Source: Spirochaetia bacterium
GTDB taxonomy: Bacteria > Spirochaetota > Leptospiria > Turneriellales > JAOUOS01
NCBI GenBank assembly: GCA_029880265.1
Contig: JAOUOT010000001.1
Span: 207,485 to 271,484, forward strand
DNA length: 64,000 nt
Direction: 5' to 3'
In this document: positions 37,071-46,609 of the stretch, piece by piece
Layout: each line of letters opens with the position of its first letter
How positions within the stretch are numbered: position 1 is the stretch's first letter
Notes under the pieces: generated by a model
The model's database searches: none
Seen by the model: only the letters and a program-made list of their open reading frames with translations
What the model was told of the DNA's origin: nothing
Translations under genes and position numbers: made by a program

Positions 37071-40000
37071 ATGCTAAAAAATGTTTACTTATTTGTATTA
37101 ATTCTTGTCATTACGCTATTTCAATGCAGCAACGAGACTTTTGAGAATATCAGCAATATTCAGACAATTGACAATAACGAAAATTCAGATGAAAATGATA
37201 ATATACCGCCTGTTTTTGAAGGTATACTTTCGGCGATACCACAGTCAAACAGTTCGGTTTTAGTATCATGGAACCCCGCGTATGATAACCAGACTGATTC
37301 AGGCAGTATTGTTTATAAAATATATATTTCACAGACCAGTCAAAATCATAATTATGATCTCTATAATTATGTGACTTTTCCCGGAGATACTACGGCCCTG
37401 ATTACGGGATTATCTTCAGAAATAGAGTATTTTATTGTCGTCAGAGCCGAAGACGAAAGCGGAAATATTGATACAAACGCTATAGAAATATCAATTACGC
37501 TTCCCGCTGTATTTATTGATTCGACAAATCCGGTTTTTAACGGAGTTAACTCGATTTCGTTAAATTCAAATAATGAAATTATACTTTCATGGAACGCCGC
37601 GTCTGACGATATCTCGCTGCCAGAGGCGTTAACTTATTCAATATACATATCTGAAACGGCGGGTAATCAAGATTTTTTATCGCCAGATTTTTTTGTTTCG
37701 GGAACTATGCAATATACTTTGTCTGGGTTGCCTGACGGTAAAAATTATTATATTGTAGTTCGGGCCAAAGACGCGGCCGGCAATGAAGAAACAAATTCAT
37801 TTGAGCTTTCAATTTTTCTGCCCGATAAAACGCCTCCAGTTTTTAACGGCATTACAAATCTTGCCCAGATTTCAAACACAGAAGTATTTCTAGAATGGAG
37901 TTTTGCGACAGATAATATTACCGCTTCTAATAATATCGTTTATGAAGTATTTGTAGCCGAAGCGGGCTTTCCTTTTGATTTTTCGATAACGTCCGCGCCG
38001 GGGGGTACGAACATTAACAACTACACTGTTACAGGTTTAACTTATGGCGTTGAATATTTTTTTATAGTTACGGCTAAAGACGCTGAAAATAATATTAATT
38101 TGAACACAGCGGCTATTTCGCACATCATGACCGATATCATTGCGCCTGTTTTTAACGGTATTCAGAGCGTAACCACAATATTAAATTATGACGATGCCTT
38201 AAGCCTAAGCTGGAATTCTGCATCTGATAATGCTACCACGCCTTCAGAAATAGAATATGATATATATATCAATAACTGTTCATTAAATCTTTGTTTGCCC
38301 AATATTTTAAGTCTTTCAGATTTTAACCCTCCTGACACAGTCACATTTAGTATGGTACCTTATACGATTAGCGGTCTGCAGGCCGGTACAACCTACAACT
38401 TTCTCGTTAAGGCAAGAGACGCCGCAGGCAATACAGACGATAATATGAATATTTTCGAAATTACAACGTTAGATTACACACCGCCTGTTTTTTCAGGTAT
38501 AACAAACGCCTCGTTAACGGTAGGTAACGATATTTTTGTCGAATGGCCGCCTGCCGTCGATAATGTAACAGACAGTTTAAATATTGTTTATCATATTATT
38601 GTTACCGACTCTTTAGAAGAGCAAAGCTTTACAGAAACAATTACAGGCATTACAAATCATACGTTGACAGACTTGGCTGAAGGCAAAGAGTATTTAATAA
38701 CTGTTCGCGCCGAAGACCAAAGCGGGAATATCGACCAAAATATCATACAACAATCGGTTATTATGCCAGATACTACAAGCCCTGTTTTTAGCGGCATTGC
38801 ATCGGCCTTGACTGCAGATTACGATAAAATTACATTATCATGGAATGCGGCTTCTGACAATGTAACGCCAGATTCAGGAATTAAATATGAGATTTTTCAC
38901 TCTGAAATATCGGGTGTTTTTAATTTTTTAAGCCCTTCGCATATAACAACCGAGGACATTTTAACTTTTACGGTGCCTATGTTAAATCCGTCTACAACAT
39001 ATTATTTTGTGGTACGGGCAAAAGACGCAGCGGGAAATATCGATCAAAATACGATAGAAACTTCGGCCACAACAAACAGCGTACCGAACCCGGTATTTTA
39101 TGGCTTAAAAACGGCTAACTCAATAGATTCAGATAAGATTTTTATTACATGGGATTTAGCTGCAGACGATACGACCGCGCCTCAAGACATTAAATACCAA
39201 ATTTACATATCGACTACAAGCGGGGGATACGATCTGGCGTTTCCTGATTTTGAAGTTTACAATGCAAACTCTTATATGATGACAGGATTAAATTCTAATA
39301 CGCAATATTTTATTTATATAAGAGCGGTAGATTTAGACGAGAATGTAGATTTTAACGATATAGAACTTACCGTAACAACGACGTCAACTGCAGACACTAC
39401 GGCGCCTCTTTTTCAGGGTTTGACTAATGTTCTTTATTATGACGCCAACAATATACATCTAAACTGGCAGGCGGCTGTAGACGATGTTACTCCGCAGGAA
39501 TTTATAACCTATAAAATATATTTATCTGATTCTTCGGGAGTTTTTGATTTTAATAACGCATACGCGATTTCTTCTATGGGAGAAACTTCTCTTATACTTA
39601 CTTTGCCTTTATCAGACAACCCGTATTATTTAATTGTAAGAGCCGAAGACTTAGCCGGTAATATCGATAATAATCTTATTGAAAAAAATAACATGGCGGT
39701 TATCAACACAAATATAGCCGTAGACGGCATACAAAATCTTCCCGGAAGCGAAATTTTTGTTGATGTCTTGGGGCCCTCGGCTTTTACTTTTACAACGTTA
39801 ACGGGCGCGAATACAAGCGAAATTGTTACCGGTAGTTACGCCGTAACATGCGCCCATGTAAGCGGATATATTTTCAGCGGTAACACATTCGACGCCATTA
39901 TACAGCCGGGGTCAATCTATAACGTTTTGTGCGATTATACGACTTCATTTATTTATGACGGCTTCGAAACCCTTGATACGTCCTGGATAAATTTGGGCCA

Positions 40001-40475
40001 TATTCACAATGTTTCTGTAGATAATACATGCGGGCAAGACGGCACTGCGAATTGTCTAAGCTTATATGTCGAATCGACAAGAAAAAGCGGTATTCAGAAA
40101 AATCTCGATAATATTGCTGCTTCGTATGTTAGTTTTTACATGAAATCTGAAATATATGGGGCAGATTCTATCTTTGAAATCGGCTATAACGGCTTGCCTG
40201 CTTTTAATATAGAATGTTTTGCCATGTGGGGGCCTGAAGATTTATACTTAAATAACGTTTATACCGGTTATGCATGCGATTCTGATGTTTTTCATTTAAT
40301 TGAATTTGAAAATATTGATTATATTAACCATACTTTTGATTTATATTTTGATTCTATACACATCGGCAATTTTTCTTTTATGAATAATATGAACAAATTC
40401 AATTATGTGAAACTTTTAAGCGATTCTATGGCGGGAACCGTATATTTTGACGAATTAAGAATTGAAACTCCGTAA
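37071..40475 (+). CDS. Giant lipoprotein with eight fibronectin type III domains
   Basis: 1134 residues. The signal ends LFQC (residue 19), a lax lipobox. Eight fn3 domains of about 100 residues span residues 43-885. Each begins with a form of D-x-x-x-PVFxGI, then LSWNAASDN, and ends in YYFVVRAKDAAGNIDxN. After them come a small beta domain (VDGIQNLPGSEIFVDVLGP to VLCDYT) and a C-terminal jelly-roll-like domain of about 180 residues (FIYDGFETLDTSWIN, YVSFYMKSEIYG, VYFDELRIETP). The next gene shares both C-terminal domains. Likely surface-exposed adhesin or carbohydrate-binding protein. TTGACA at 37012 is a possible -35. Confidence 0.88.
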   Translation: MLKNVYLFVLILVITLFQCSNETFENISNIQTIDNNENSDENDNIPPVFEGILSAIPQSNSSVLVSWNPAYDNQTDSGSIVYKIYISQTSQNHNYDLYNYVTFPGDTTALITGLSSEIEYFIVVRAEDESGNIDTNAIEISITLPAVFIDSTNPVFNGVNSISLNSNNEIILSWNAASDDISLPEALTYSIYISETAGNQDFLSPDFFVSGTMQYTLSGLPDGKNYYIVVRAKDAAGNEETNSFELSIFLPDKTPPVFNGITNLAQISNTEVFLEWSFATDNITASNNIVYEVFVAEAGFPFDFSITSAPGGTNINNYTVTGLTYGVEYFFIVTAKDAENNINLNTAAISHIMTDIIAPVFNGIQSVTTILNYDDALSLSWNSASDNATTPSEIEYDIYINNCSLNLCLPNILSLSDFNPPDTVTFSMVPYTISGLQAGTTYNFLVKARDAAGNTDDNMNIFEITTLDYTPPVFSGITNASLTVGNDIFVEWPPAVDNVTDSLNIVYHIIVTDSLEEQSFTETITGITNHTLTDLAEGKEYLITVRAEDQSGNIDQNIIQQSVIMPDTTSPVFSGIASALTADYDKITLSWNAASDNVTPDSGIKYEIFHSEISGVFNFLSPSHITTEDILTFTVPMLNPSTTYYFVVRAKDAAGNIDQNTIETSATTNSVPNPVFYGLKTANSIDSDKIFITWDLAADDTTAPQDIKYQIYISTTSGGYDLAFPDFEVYNANSYMMTGLNSNTQYFIYIRAVDLDENVDFNDIELTVTTTSTADTTAPLFQGLTNVLYYDANNIHLNWQAAVDDVTPQEFITYKIYLSDSSGVFDFNNAYAISSMGETSLILTLPLSDNPYYLIVRAEDLAGNIDNNLIEKNNMAVINTNIAVDGIQNLPGSEIFVDVLGPSAFTFTTLTGANTSEIVTGSYAVTCAHVSGYIFSGNTFDAIIQPGSIYNVLCDYTTSFIYDGFETLDTSWINLGHIHNVSVDNTCGQDGTANCLSLYVESTRKSGIQKNLDNIAASYVSFYMKSEIYGADSIFEIGYNGLPAFNIECFAMWGPEDLYLNNVYTGYACDSDVFHLIEFENIDYINHTFDLYFDSIHIGNFSFMNNMNKFNYVKLLSDSMAGTVYFDELRIETP

Positions 40476-40566
40476 TTATAATGACCGAATAAATACATAA
40501 AATCGTTTATATATTATAATTGACAAGGCAAGAAAAATAATCGACAGATCATAAAAGGAAACTCAT

Positions 40567-43272
40567 ATGAAATGTAAATTGATAATCAAATTACTTATTT
40601 CGCTAACATTGATTTTTACCCTGCAATGCGGCAGCGAAGAAGAACCTCCTATTGAAGATACGCCGCCGGCCTCCAATGATACAATTGCGCCTGTTTTTGA
40701 AGGCAATGTAAACGCTATTGCGGCAGATAACACAACCATTTTAATAAACTGGGATCCCGCTTTCGACGAAACAACGTCTTTCATGCAAATTGATTATGAA
40801 ATTTTTATTTCAGATTCTTTGGGAAATTTTGATCTAACTACCGCTAACGCTACTGTAACAGGAGAATTTTCTTATACCGCCACCGGGTTAAACGCAAATA
40901 CCATGTACATGTTTTTAATTAGCGCCAAAGATGCCGCCGGCAATATAAGTAATTTTTTAAGCGTAACCGCAACGACTCTTGCAATATCTGATATTTATGC
41001 TCCTGTATTTAGCGGATTAACAGGCGCCGAAAATTTAAGCGCCGCCAACAGCTCTTCAATTTTTATTACATGGCCGGCGGCAATAGATAATATAACTCCG
41101 TCTGAAAATATTGTTTATCATATTTATGTATCTACAGTTTCAGGAGGGCAAGATTTTAATAATCCTACGGTTATTACGGAACAGGGCGCATTATTTGGCT
41201 CAGTAAGCGGATTATCGTCTTATACCGAATATTTTGTCGTTGTAAGGGCAGTCGATATTACTGGCAATATCGACTCAAATGTATCTGAATATTCTATATT
41301 TACTTTTGACGCGACAGCTCCCTTGTTTTCAGGGCTTAGAACTGCAATGCCCATTAACGGTAATACGATAAAATTGGCATGGAACCCGGCTGCCGACAAT
41401 AAAGACGATTCTTCGCTTATAGTCTATAAAATTTATAAGTCGACAACCTCCGGTAGTTTTAATTATAACTCGCCAGATTATATAACAGAACCCGGCGAAA
41501 CAAGTTTTATGTTTTATGGCCTTACAAAAGGCGTTGCTTATTTTTTTGTTGTAAGAGCGATAGACTCATCAGGCAATGAAAATATAAATACCGTTCAAAA
41601 ATCGGCGACTCCTAATGATACTGGCTTTATACAAGTAGACGTAACTGTAGACGGCATATACGCATTACCATGGATGAAACCGGTCAATGTTGAAATTACC
41701 GGTCTGGCTGAATATAATGTGTCTACCGGTAAAACAATAATGACTTCAGCAGACGGGTCGTCATGGTCGCATTTTAATTTTGGAAATAATGACATTATTA
41801 ACGATATGATATATGACGGCTCAAAATATATAGCTGTAGGCGATAACGGCGCTATTTATACATCAACAGATTTTAGCGTATGGACAAAACGATTATCGGG
41901 AACAGATAAGCGATTGAACAAGGTTTTTTATAACGGTTCAAAATATTTAATTGTTGGCGATCAAGGCTCCATATATGCGATTATTTTATCGTCTACAGAC
42001 GGCATAAACTGGTCATTCTCAGCGGGAGGTTTTACTTTTGGCAGCTATTATGATATTTTATGGGACGGCGCAAATTTTGTTCTAGTCGGCGATACGGGAA
42101 GATTACAATATTCTACCGACGGATATAACTGGATAGGCAGCTCTATTGCAACCGGTAATTATTTTACCATATATTACGACGGAGCAACAAATTATTACGC
42201 AGGCGGTACCAATGGCGCTTTGTACAAATCGTCAAATCTTACTTCATGGACAGCCGTTACTAACCCGGCTACATCGACTATTAGAACGATTATACACGAC
42301 GGCTCAAAATTTATCGCATCTGGCGATAACGGCCTGATTATGACCTCAACTGACGGAGCTTCATGGAGCATTATAACTTCAAATACAACGGCGAATATCA
42401 GCGATATGTCATTTAACGGCTCGCTTTATACTGCGGTTGGCAATAACGGCGTTATACTAAACTCTACCGACGGAACAATATGGACAGTAAACAATCCAAA
42501 TATGCATCAAAAGTTCTTTTCTGTTTTTTGGGACGGAACCGATTTTATAACAACAGGATATACAGGAGGCATTGCTTTTCAAGAAGCGGTTGCGGGCACT
42601 TATACTGTTACATGTAATGACGATCATACGGGATTTAAAATAGGCACGGGACAAAATATATCGGTAAATATATCTCAAACAACAACGGTAACCTGTGATT
42701 ATACTTTTTCTTCGCCTTTTTTTGATTTTTTTGAAAATACAAACGACAACTGGATAGCCAATGGCGCCAACATATCGTATTCAAATGATTGTACAGGCCC
42801 TAATTCAAGCGCCTGCGCTAAACTTACACTTGTATCATCTACTGCTAAAGAGTTTTATAGAAATTTTGAACCTACAATTAACCCTTCAGAAATTTCTTTT
42901 TATATTGGGGGCTCATCATATGAGGCAGACGCTAAATTTTTTATAGGTACCGATGATACAATCTCCTTTATTTCTGGAATAGGCCTTTCATGTCGATATT
43001 CTGGCGGATCTCCTAATTTTTATATTCATGATGATGCAACAAATGGCAATACTGGTATTGCATGTGAAAACTTTCCGTCATTACACCATATTTTAATCAA
43101 AAATATTGATTATACTAACCATAAATTTGATATTTATATTGACGGCGCAAAGATTGGTACTTATTATTTTAAAAACAATATGAGTTCTTTTAATAAAATA
43201 TCGCTTAAAGGCGGCGGCGGTTTTGGCGGGTCATATTTTTATTTTGATGATCTTGTTCTTGAGAACCCCTAA
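40567..43272 (+). CDS. Fibronectin type III lipoprotein with a beta-propeller inserted in a C-terminal domain
   Basis: 901 residues. The signal ends TLQC (residue 21). Three fn3 domains (about 38-350) match those of the preceding gene. The small beta domain (VDGIYALPWMKPVNVEITGL) is then interrupted at about residue 385 by roughly 290 residues of repeats, and resumes as AGTYTVTCNDDHTGF, VTCDYTF. The insert has six full copies of DGSKYIAVGDNGAIYTSTDG..W-like units plus one split between its ends, i.e. a closed seven-bladed propeller. The C-terminal domain is as in the previous gene (YFDDLVLENP). AAGGA sits before the ATG. Tandem duplicate of the upstream gene. Confidence 0.87.
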   Translation: MKCKLIIKLLISLTLIFTLQCGSEEEPPIEDTPPASNDTIAPVFEGNVNAIAADNTTILINWDPAFDETTSFMQIDYEIFISDSLGNFDLTTANATVTGEFSYTATGLNANTMYMFLISAKDAAGNISNFLSVTATTLAISDIYAPVFSGLTGAENLSAANSSSIFITWPAAIDNITPSENIVYHIYVSTVSGGQDFNNPTVITEQGALFGSVSGLSSYTEYFVVVRAVDITGNIDSNVSEYSIFTFDATAPLFSGLRTAMPINGNTIKLAWNPAADNKDDSSLIVYKIYKSTTSGSFNYNSPDYITEPGETSFMFYGLTKGVAYFFVVRAIDSSGNENINTVQKSATPNDTGFIQVDVTVDGIYALPWMKPVNVEITGLAEYNVSTGKTIMTSADGSSWSHFNFGNNDIINDMIYDGSKYIAVGDNGAIYTSTDFSVWTKRLSGTDKRLNKVFYNGSKYLIVGDQGSIYAIILSSTDGINWSFSAGGFTFGSYYDILWDGANFVLVGDTGRLQYSTDGYNWIGSSIATGNYFTIYYDGATNYYAGGTNGALYKSSNLTSWTAVTNPATSTIRTIIHDGSKFIASGDNGLIMTSTDGASWSIITSNTTANISDMSFNGSLYTAVGNNGVILNSTDGTIWTVNNPNMHQKFFSVFWDGTDFITTGYTGGIAFQEAVAGTYTVTCNDDHTGFKIGTGQNISVNISQTTTVTCDYTFSSPFFDFFENTNDNWIANGANISYSNDCTGPNSSACAKLTLVSSTAKEFYRNFEPTINPSEISFYIGGSSYEADAKFFIGTDDTISFISGIGLSCRYSGGSPNFYIHDDATNGNTGIACENFPSLHHILIKNIDYTNHKFDIYIDGAKIGTYYFKNNMSSFNKISLKGGGGFGGSYFYFDDLVLENP

Positions 43273-43338
43273 TTCTGTTTTTCAAGTATAAATCTGATTA
43301 AACCGAAAATATAAATGTAAAACTGCGCCCATATTAAT

Positions 43339-45033
43339 ATGAATACTTATTCTCAGTACATTGAAAACGTAAAGCCGTATGCATCTCGTAAGAAACCTTC
43401 TTCTAAGAGAAAAGGTTTAATATTCTTTAGTATACTACAATTTGGCGCTATGGCGGCTTTATTTTTTTGGGCCAATGACGTTATTAATAAAGAAAGAGAA
43501 TTAATAAAAAAACTTGAAAACTCTAAAATTGATTTTCAGAAGATGAAATATGAACTCGAAAATCTTAAATATCAGAAAAATAATATCGAAGAAGGTTTAA
43601 TCAAAAATAAACAAGCTCTTGAAAATGAAAAAATAAAAATTATTTATAAAACTAACACTAATTCTGCATTTACCAATAAAATTATAAACGAAAGAAATCG
43701 TCTAAATGTTCAATTGAATGACTTAAAATTAAAATTCAAGGAAATCAGATTAAAGCTTGAAAATAAACAAAAAGAAGTTAACGATTTAAGCGCCAGTCTT
43801 ATCGAGTTACGTAAACAAAATTCAGACAGTAAAAATGAGAGTCTCTTTGCAGGCAAAAACCATGAGAAACAAACTAAGAAAATTCAATCTCAGAAAAATG
43901 ACAATGTTTACGCAAATAAAACAGAAACTAAATCTCTAAAGCAAGATTTTACCAGCGAAGAAGAAGAAGCTGAAAATGTGCCAAATGCGTCTGAAAATAT
44001 AATTGAAGATGACGATAAAAATATAGAAAATGACGATGAAGAGACTCATATAACTGAATCGCCTGAAGAGGATTCAGAAATATCTGTATCAAATGATTCG
44101 GTTGACGATAAAAATGCCACAGAAACATATGAAAAACAAGATGTTGAAAATAAATCCAATTCTAATGACAACGAAGCCGCTAAGTCTACAGAACCTGAAA
44201 ACTCAGAAATAGAAAATAATAATGTTGATTCAGATAAAGATTCTTCTGAAGAAGACGAAATTCAAAAAGAAAATAACGATGATACAATAGATACTGCTTC
44301 AACAAATGACGAAGACGATTCTGAAACCGAAAAAGAAGAAATAAACGAAAATATAGTCAATGATGAAGAAAAAATATCAACTGCGGCAGTTAATGAAAAG
44401 ATATCTGAAAATAAAGCAATAGAAACTACTGATGAAGCCGATGATGAAGCCGATGAAGAAACAGAAATAGAATCTGATGAAGAAAACGATATCGAAAATG
44501 CTGAAGGCGAAAAAGACTCTGAAGAAGACGAAGATACTGAAAGTAATGTCGCTATAAAGAAAGGTAAAATAAGCGAAGCAACCGGCAAACCTGTTTCTTC
44601 TGATAGTGACGCATCAGAGAAATTCAGCGAATCAGAAATTAACGAATATAAGGCTGAAATAGAGCAGACAAAAAATGAAGCTCTTGAGCATGAGAAACAA
44701 ATCAAAGAATTAACCCTAATGATTGAATTTTTAAGAGAAAAGCTTTATATATATACGGTCATGGCAAAAAACGAAAATATTAGCTTTGAATCGCGGGCAG
44801 ATTATAAGGTTATTAAAGATGAATTTTACCATAGCGCTAAAAAACAAATGAAAAACGGCAGATACGCTAAAGCGTCTGCGCTGTTTAGAAAAGTATTAGA
44901 AAATCATCCCGAATCAACCATACCGTATACCGGATTATCAAGATCTCTTTATAAAGAAAAAAAACTGACAGAATCTAAAGAAGTATTTTATAAATATTTA
45001 GAAATTCTTTCTGATAAAAATCGCTCAAATTAA
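43339..45033 (+). CDS. Membrane-anchored coiled-coil protein with long acidic region and C-terminal TPR
   Basis: 564 residues. One TM at about 28-45 (GLIFFSILQFGAMAALFFWA) with a basic N-terminus, so the bulk is periplasmic. Residues 48-165 are a coiled coil (KKLENSKIDFQKMKYELENL and on). About 200-430 is a very acidic low-complexity region of Asp, Glu, Asn and Ser. A second short coiled coil (440-480) precedes a TPR pair (RYAKASALFRKVLENHPEST, LYKEKKLTESKEVFYKYLEI). Function unknown; a spacer or scaffold across the periplasm is plausible. Starts 66 bp after the fn3 genes. Confidence 0.8.
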   Translation: MNTYSQYIENVKPYASRKKPSSKRKGLIFFSILQFGAMAALFFWANDVINKERELIKKLENSKIDFQKMKYELENLKYQKNNIEEGLIKNKQALENEKIKIIYKTNTNSAFTNKIINERNRLNVQLNDLKLKFKEIRLKLENKQKEVNDLSASLIELRKQNSDSKNESLFAGKNHEKQTKKIQSQKNDNVYANKTETKSLKQDFTSEEEEAENVPNASENIIEDDDKNIENDDEETHITESPEEDSEISVSNDSVDDKNATETYEKQDVENKSNSNDNEAAKSTEPENSEIENNNVDSDKDSSEEDEIQKENNDDTIDTASTNDEDDSETEKEEINENIVNDEEKISTAAVNEKISENKAIETTDEADDEADEETEIESDEENDIENAEGEKDSEEDEDTESNVAIKKGKISEATGKPVSSDSDASEKFSESEINEYKAEIEQTKNEALEHEKQIKELTLMIEFLREKLYIYTVMAKNENISFESRADYKVIKDEFYHSAKKQMKNGRYAKASALFRKVLENHPESTIPYTGLSRSLYKEKKLTESKEVFYKYLEILSDKNRSN

Positions 45034-45778
45034 TAAGCATTATCAATATGTTTTATCTCGTTTCTTTTGATGGTCATTTCGCCAAAGTCTTCTGAATATA
45101 TGATTATAAATTCGCTGTTAAGCTCTATAAGCTGAGCTTCAATCTTTTCGTCATTAATTAAAGTTATTCTAACTTTTTTTTTTCGTCTTCTTCGTCTTGT
45201 AAAGCCGTAGCGGTACCGCCGCCGTTAATAGAAATATGATATCCTATTGATAACCCATAGACATATAAAGGCGCTTTTGCATATTCAGGCATTTTTAACA
45301 CATAAGAGACACCGAATTCCGGCGTTAAAAATACTTTATTAGGAAAATAAAAATCAATTGCCGCTTTAACCGTAAACCCTACAGACGAAACTTTTTCGTC
45401 AAATTGACTGTTCATTGTATAATAATCTACATGAACTCCAAATCTGGGATAATAATGGTATTCTAATATTTTTTCGCTAAATAACTGGTATTCGGTACCT
45501 ATTGAAAAAAATCTCCATTTTGTTATAATATAACTGTCATGAAAGGCCTGAAACGCCGCAGTAGCTGAAAAATCTACATTATCAATGGCTCTTATTGAAG
45601 CCGAGACGCCCATTAAATTTGCCATCGGGAAGGTATTTAAATATGTTTCAGGGTACGTAATCGCGTAAAAACTCGGATAAATTCTTATATTATCAATGGC
45701 TTTTATCGAATTTGCAGATAATGCAAATATCAATAATAGAAAAATTCGAATTATATTATATTTTTTTTTCATTTTCAA
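45030..45778 (-). CDS. Small outer-membrane beta-barrel protein with C-terminal Sm-like domain reached by an apparent -1 frameshift
   Basis: In the zero frame this reads 204 residues and stops at 45164. The part before that is a signal peptide (IFLLLIFALSANSIKA) and a small barrel paralogous to the gene upstream (FYFPNKVFLTPEFGVSY versus VYFPKSIFMTFEFGVSI). At GAA AAA AAA AAG (A10 run, 45183-45174) a shift to -1 gives 47 more residues: VRITLINDEKIEAQLIELNS to EIKHIDNAY, stop at 45030. This tail matches the paralogue's C-terminal domain (RVELVLKNGKSVTGVIVREN). A full product would be about 249 residues. Programmed frameshift, slippage, real mutation or base-call error are all possible. Last gene of the cytochrome operon. 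Confidence 0.75.
45173..45184 (-). other. Slippery sequence A AAA AAG within an A10 run
   Basis: Minus-strand codons GAA AAA AAA AAG contain the heptamer A AAA AAG in the zero frame, the same as the dnaX -1 frameshift site. Nine bases downstream the zero frame stops at TAA (45164). A 6-bp inverted repeat, AAGCTC/GAGCTT (plus-strand 45120-45125 and 45134-45139), lies about 33 bases downstream, which is far for a stimulatory hairpin. Runs of ten A can also cause transcriptional slippage. Confidence 0.5.
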
Positions 45779-46608
45779 TTTTCAATTATTTCTTCAATAT
45801 TTTCTCTCAAAAACAACACTTCATCTAAAGAGTCAAGCCTGATTACTATGTTTATATTATTTTCTCTAACTATAACTCCTGTTACTGATTTTCCGTTTTT
45901 TAATACAAGTTCCACTCTTTTTTCTATTACCTTGCCCGAACTGGTAACTTCTTTTTCTTCTATTGATAAATGATAACCGGCCGCCATTCTAACCCTATAC
46001 AAAGGACCCGTAGTATGCTGCGGAAATTCAAAAATAGAAACTCCGAATTCAAATGTCATAAAAATACTTTTAGGAAAATACACTTCTAAACCAATGCCCG
46101 GCGAAAATGAAATTGTTGAAGCCGATACCGGCGAATCATGATGCTCATGCTCGTCTTTAAGGCTTATATAATCAATAGACGCAAAGGCCGCCGGATAAAA
46201 AGTCATCGACTCAAAACCCTTGCCGATAATTCTATATTCTGCGCCAAGCTGATATAAACCCCATTTATTTAACGGATAACTTGCTTTTTGAAGCTGCCAA
46301 GAGCCGGCAAAAAATACGTCTAAATCGTCTAATATTCTTGACGATAAGAAAAAACCAACCATATTTATTATGGGATATGTTTTATTTTCGGTTTCTGCAT
46401 AAGAATATATTTGATAATTTGGGGCTATTCTGACATTTCTTAAAAACAGCGACCTGTCTTTAGACGGAATTGAAACTGCGGCCTGTATCTCTTCTGAACT
46501 CTCAGCGTTTTCGGTTTCGGTTTCTTCTTCTTGACTATAAATCAAAGAAGACGATATAATCGTAAACATTAACAGAATGAAAAGCTTGTGTGAAACCTTC
46601 TTAAGCAT
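45775..46608 (-). CDS. Small outer-membrane beta-barrel protein with C-terminal Sm-like domain
   Basis: 277 residues from the ATG at 46608, one base after the preceding stop; the longer frame (46644) would start inside the cytochrome gene. Signal peptide FILLMFTIISSSLIYS, then a Glu-rich linker, then a barrel of about 170 residues (LRNVRIAPNYQIYSYAE, AGYHLSIEEKEV). The last 50 residues (RVELVLKNGKSVTGVIVREN, FLRENIEEIIEN) look like an Sm-like small beta domain. It overlaps the paralogous gene downstream as ATGA. With the cytochromes and barrel upstream it belongs to one operon; a role in assembling or supporting the conduit is inference. Confidence 0.78.
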   Translation of the reverse strand: MLKKVSHKLFILLMFTIISSSLIYSQEEETETENAESSEEIQAAVSIPSKDRSLFLRNVRIAPNYQIYSYAETENKTYPIINMVGFFLSSRILDDLDVFFAGSWQLQKASYPLNKWGLYQLGAEYRIIGKGFESMTFYPAAFASIDYISLKDEHEHHDSPVSASTISFSPGIGLEVYFPKSIFMTFEFGVSIFEFPQHTTGPLYRVRMAAGYHLSIEEKEVTSSGKVIEKRVELVLKNGKSVTGVIVRENNINIVIRLDSLDEVLFLRENIEEIIEN

Positions 46609-46609
46609 A

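Noticed and set aside
44262-44705. 147-residue Ser-rich minus-strand frame
   Set aside because: Antisense shadow of the acidic Asp/Glu region of the coiled-coil protein; its composition is the direct complement of GAA/GAT codons.
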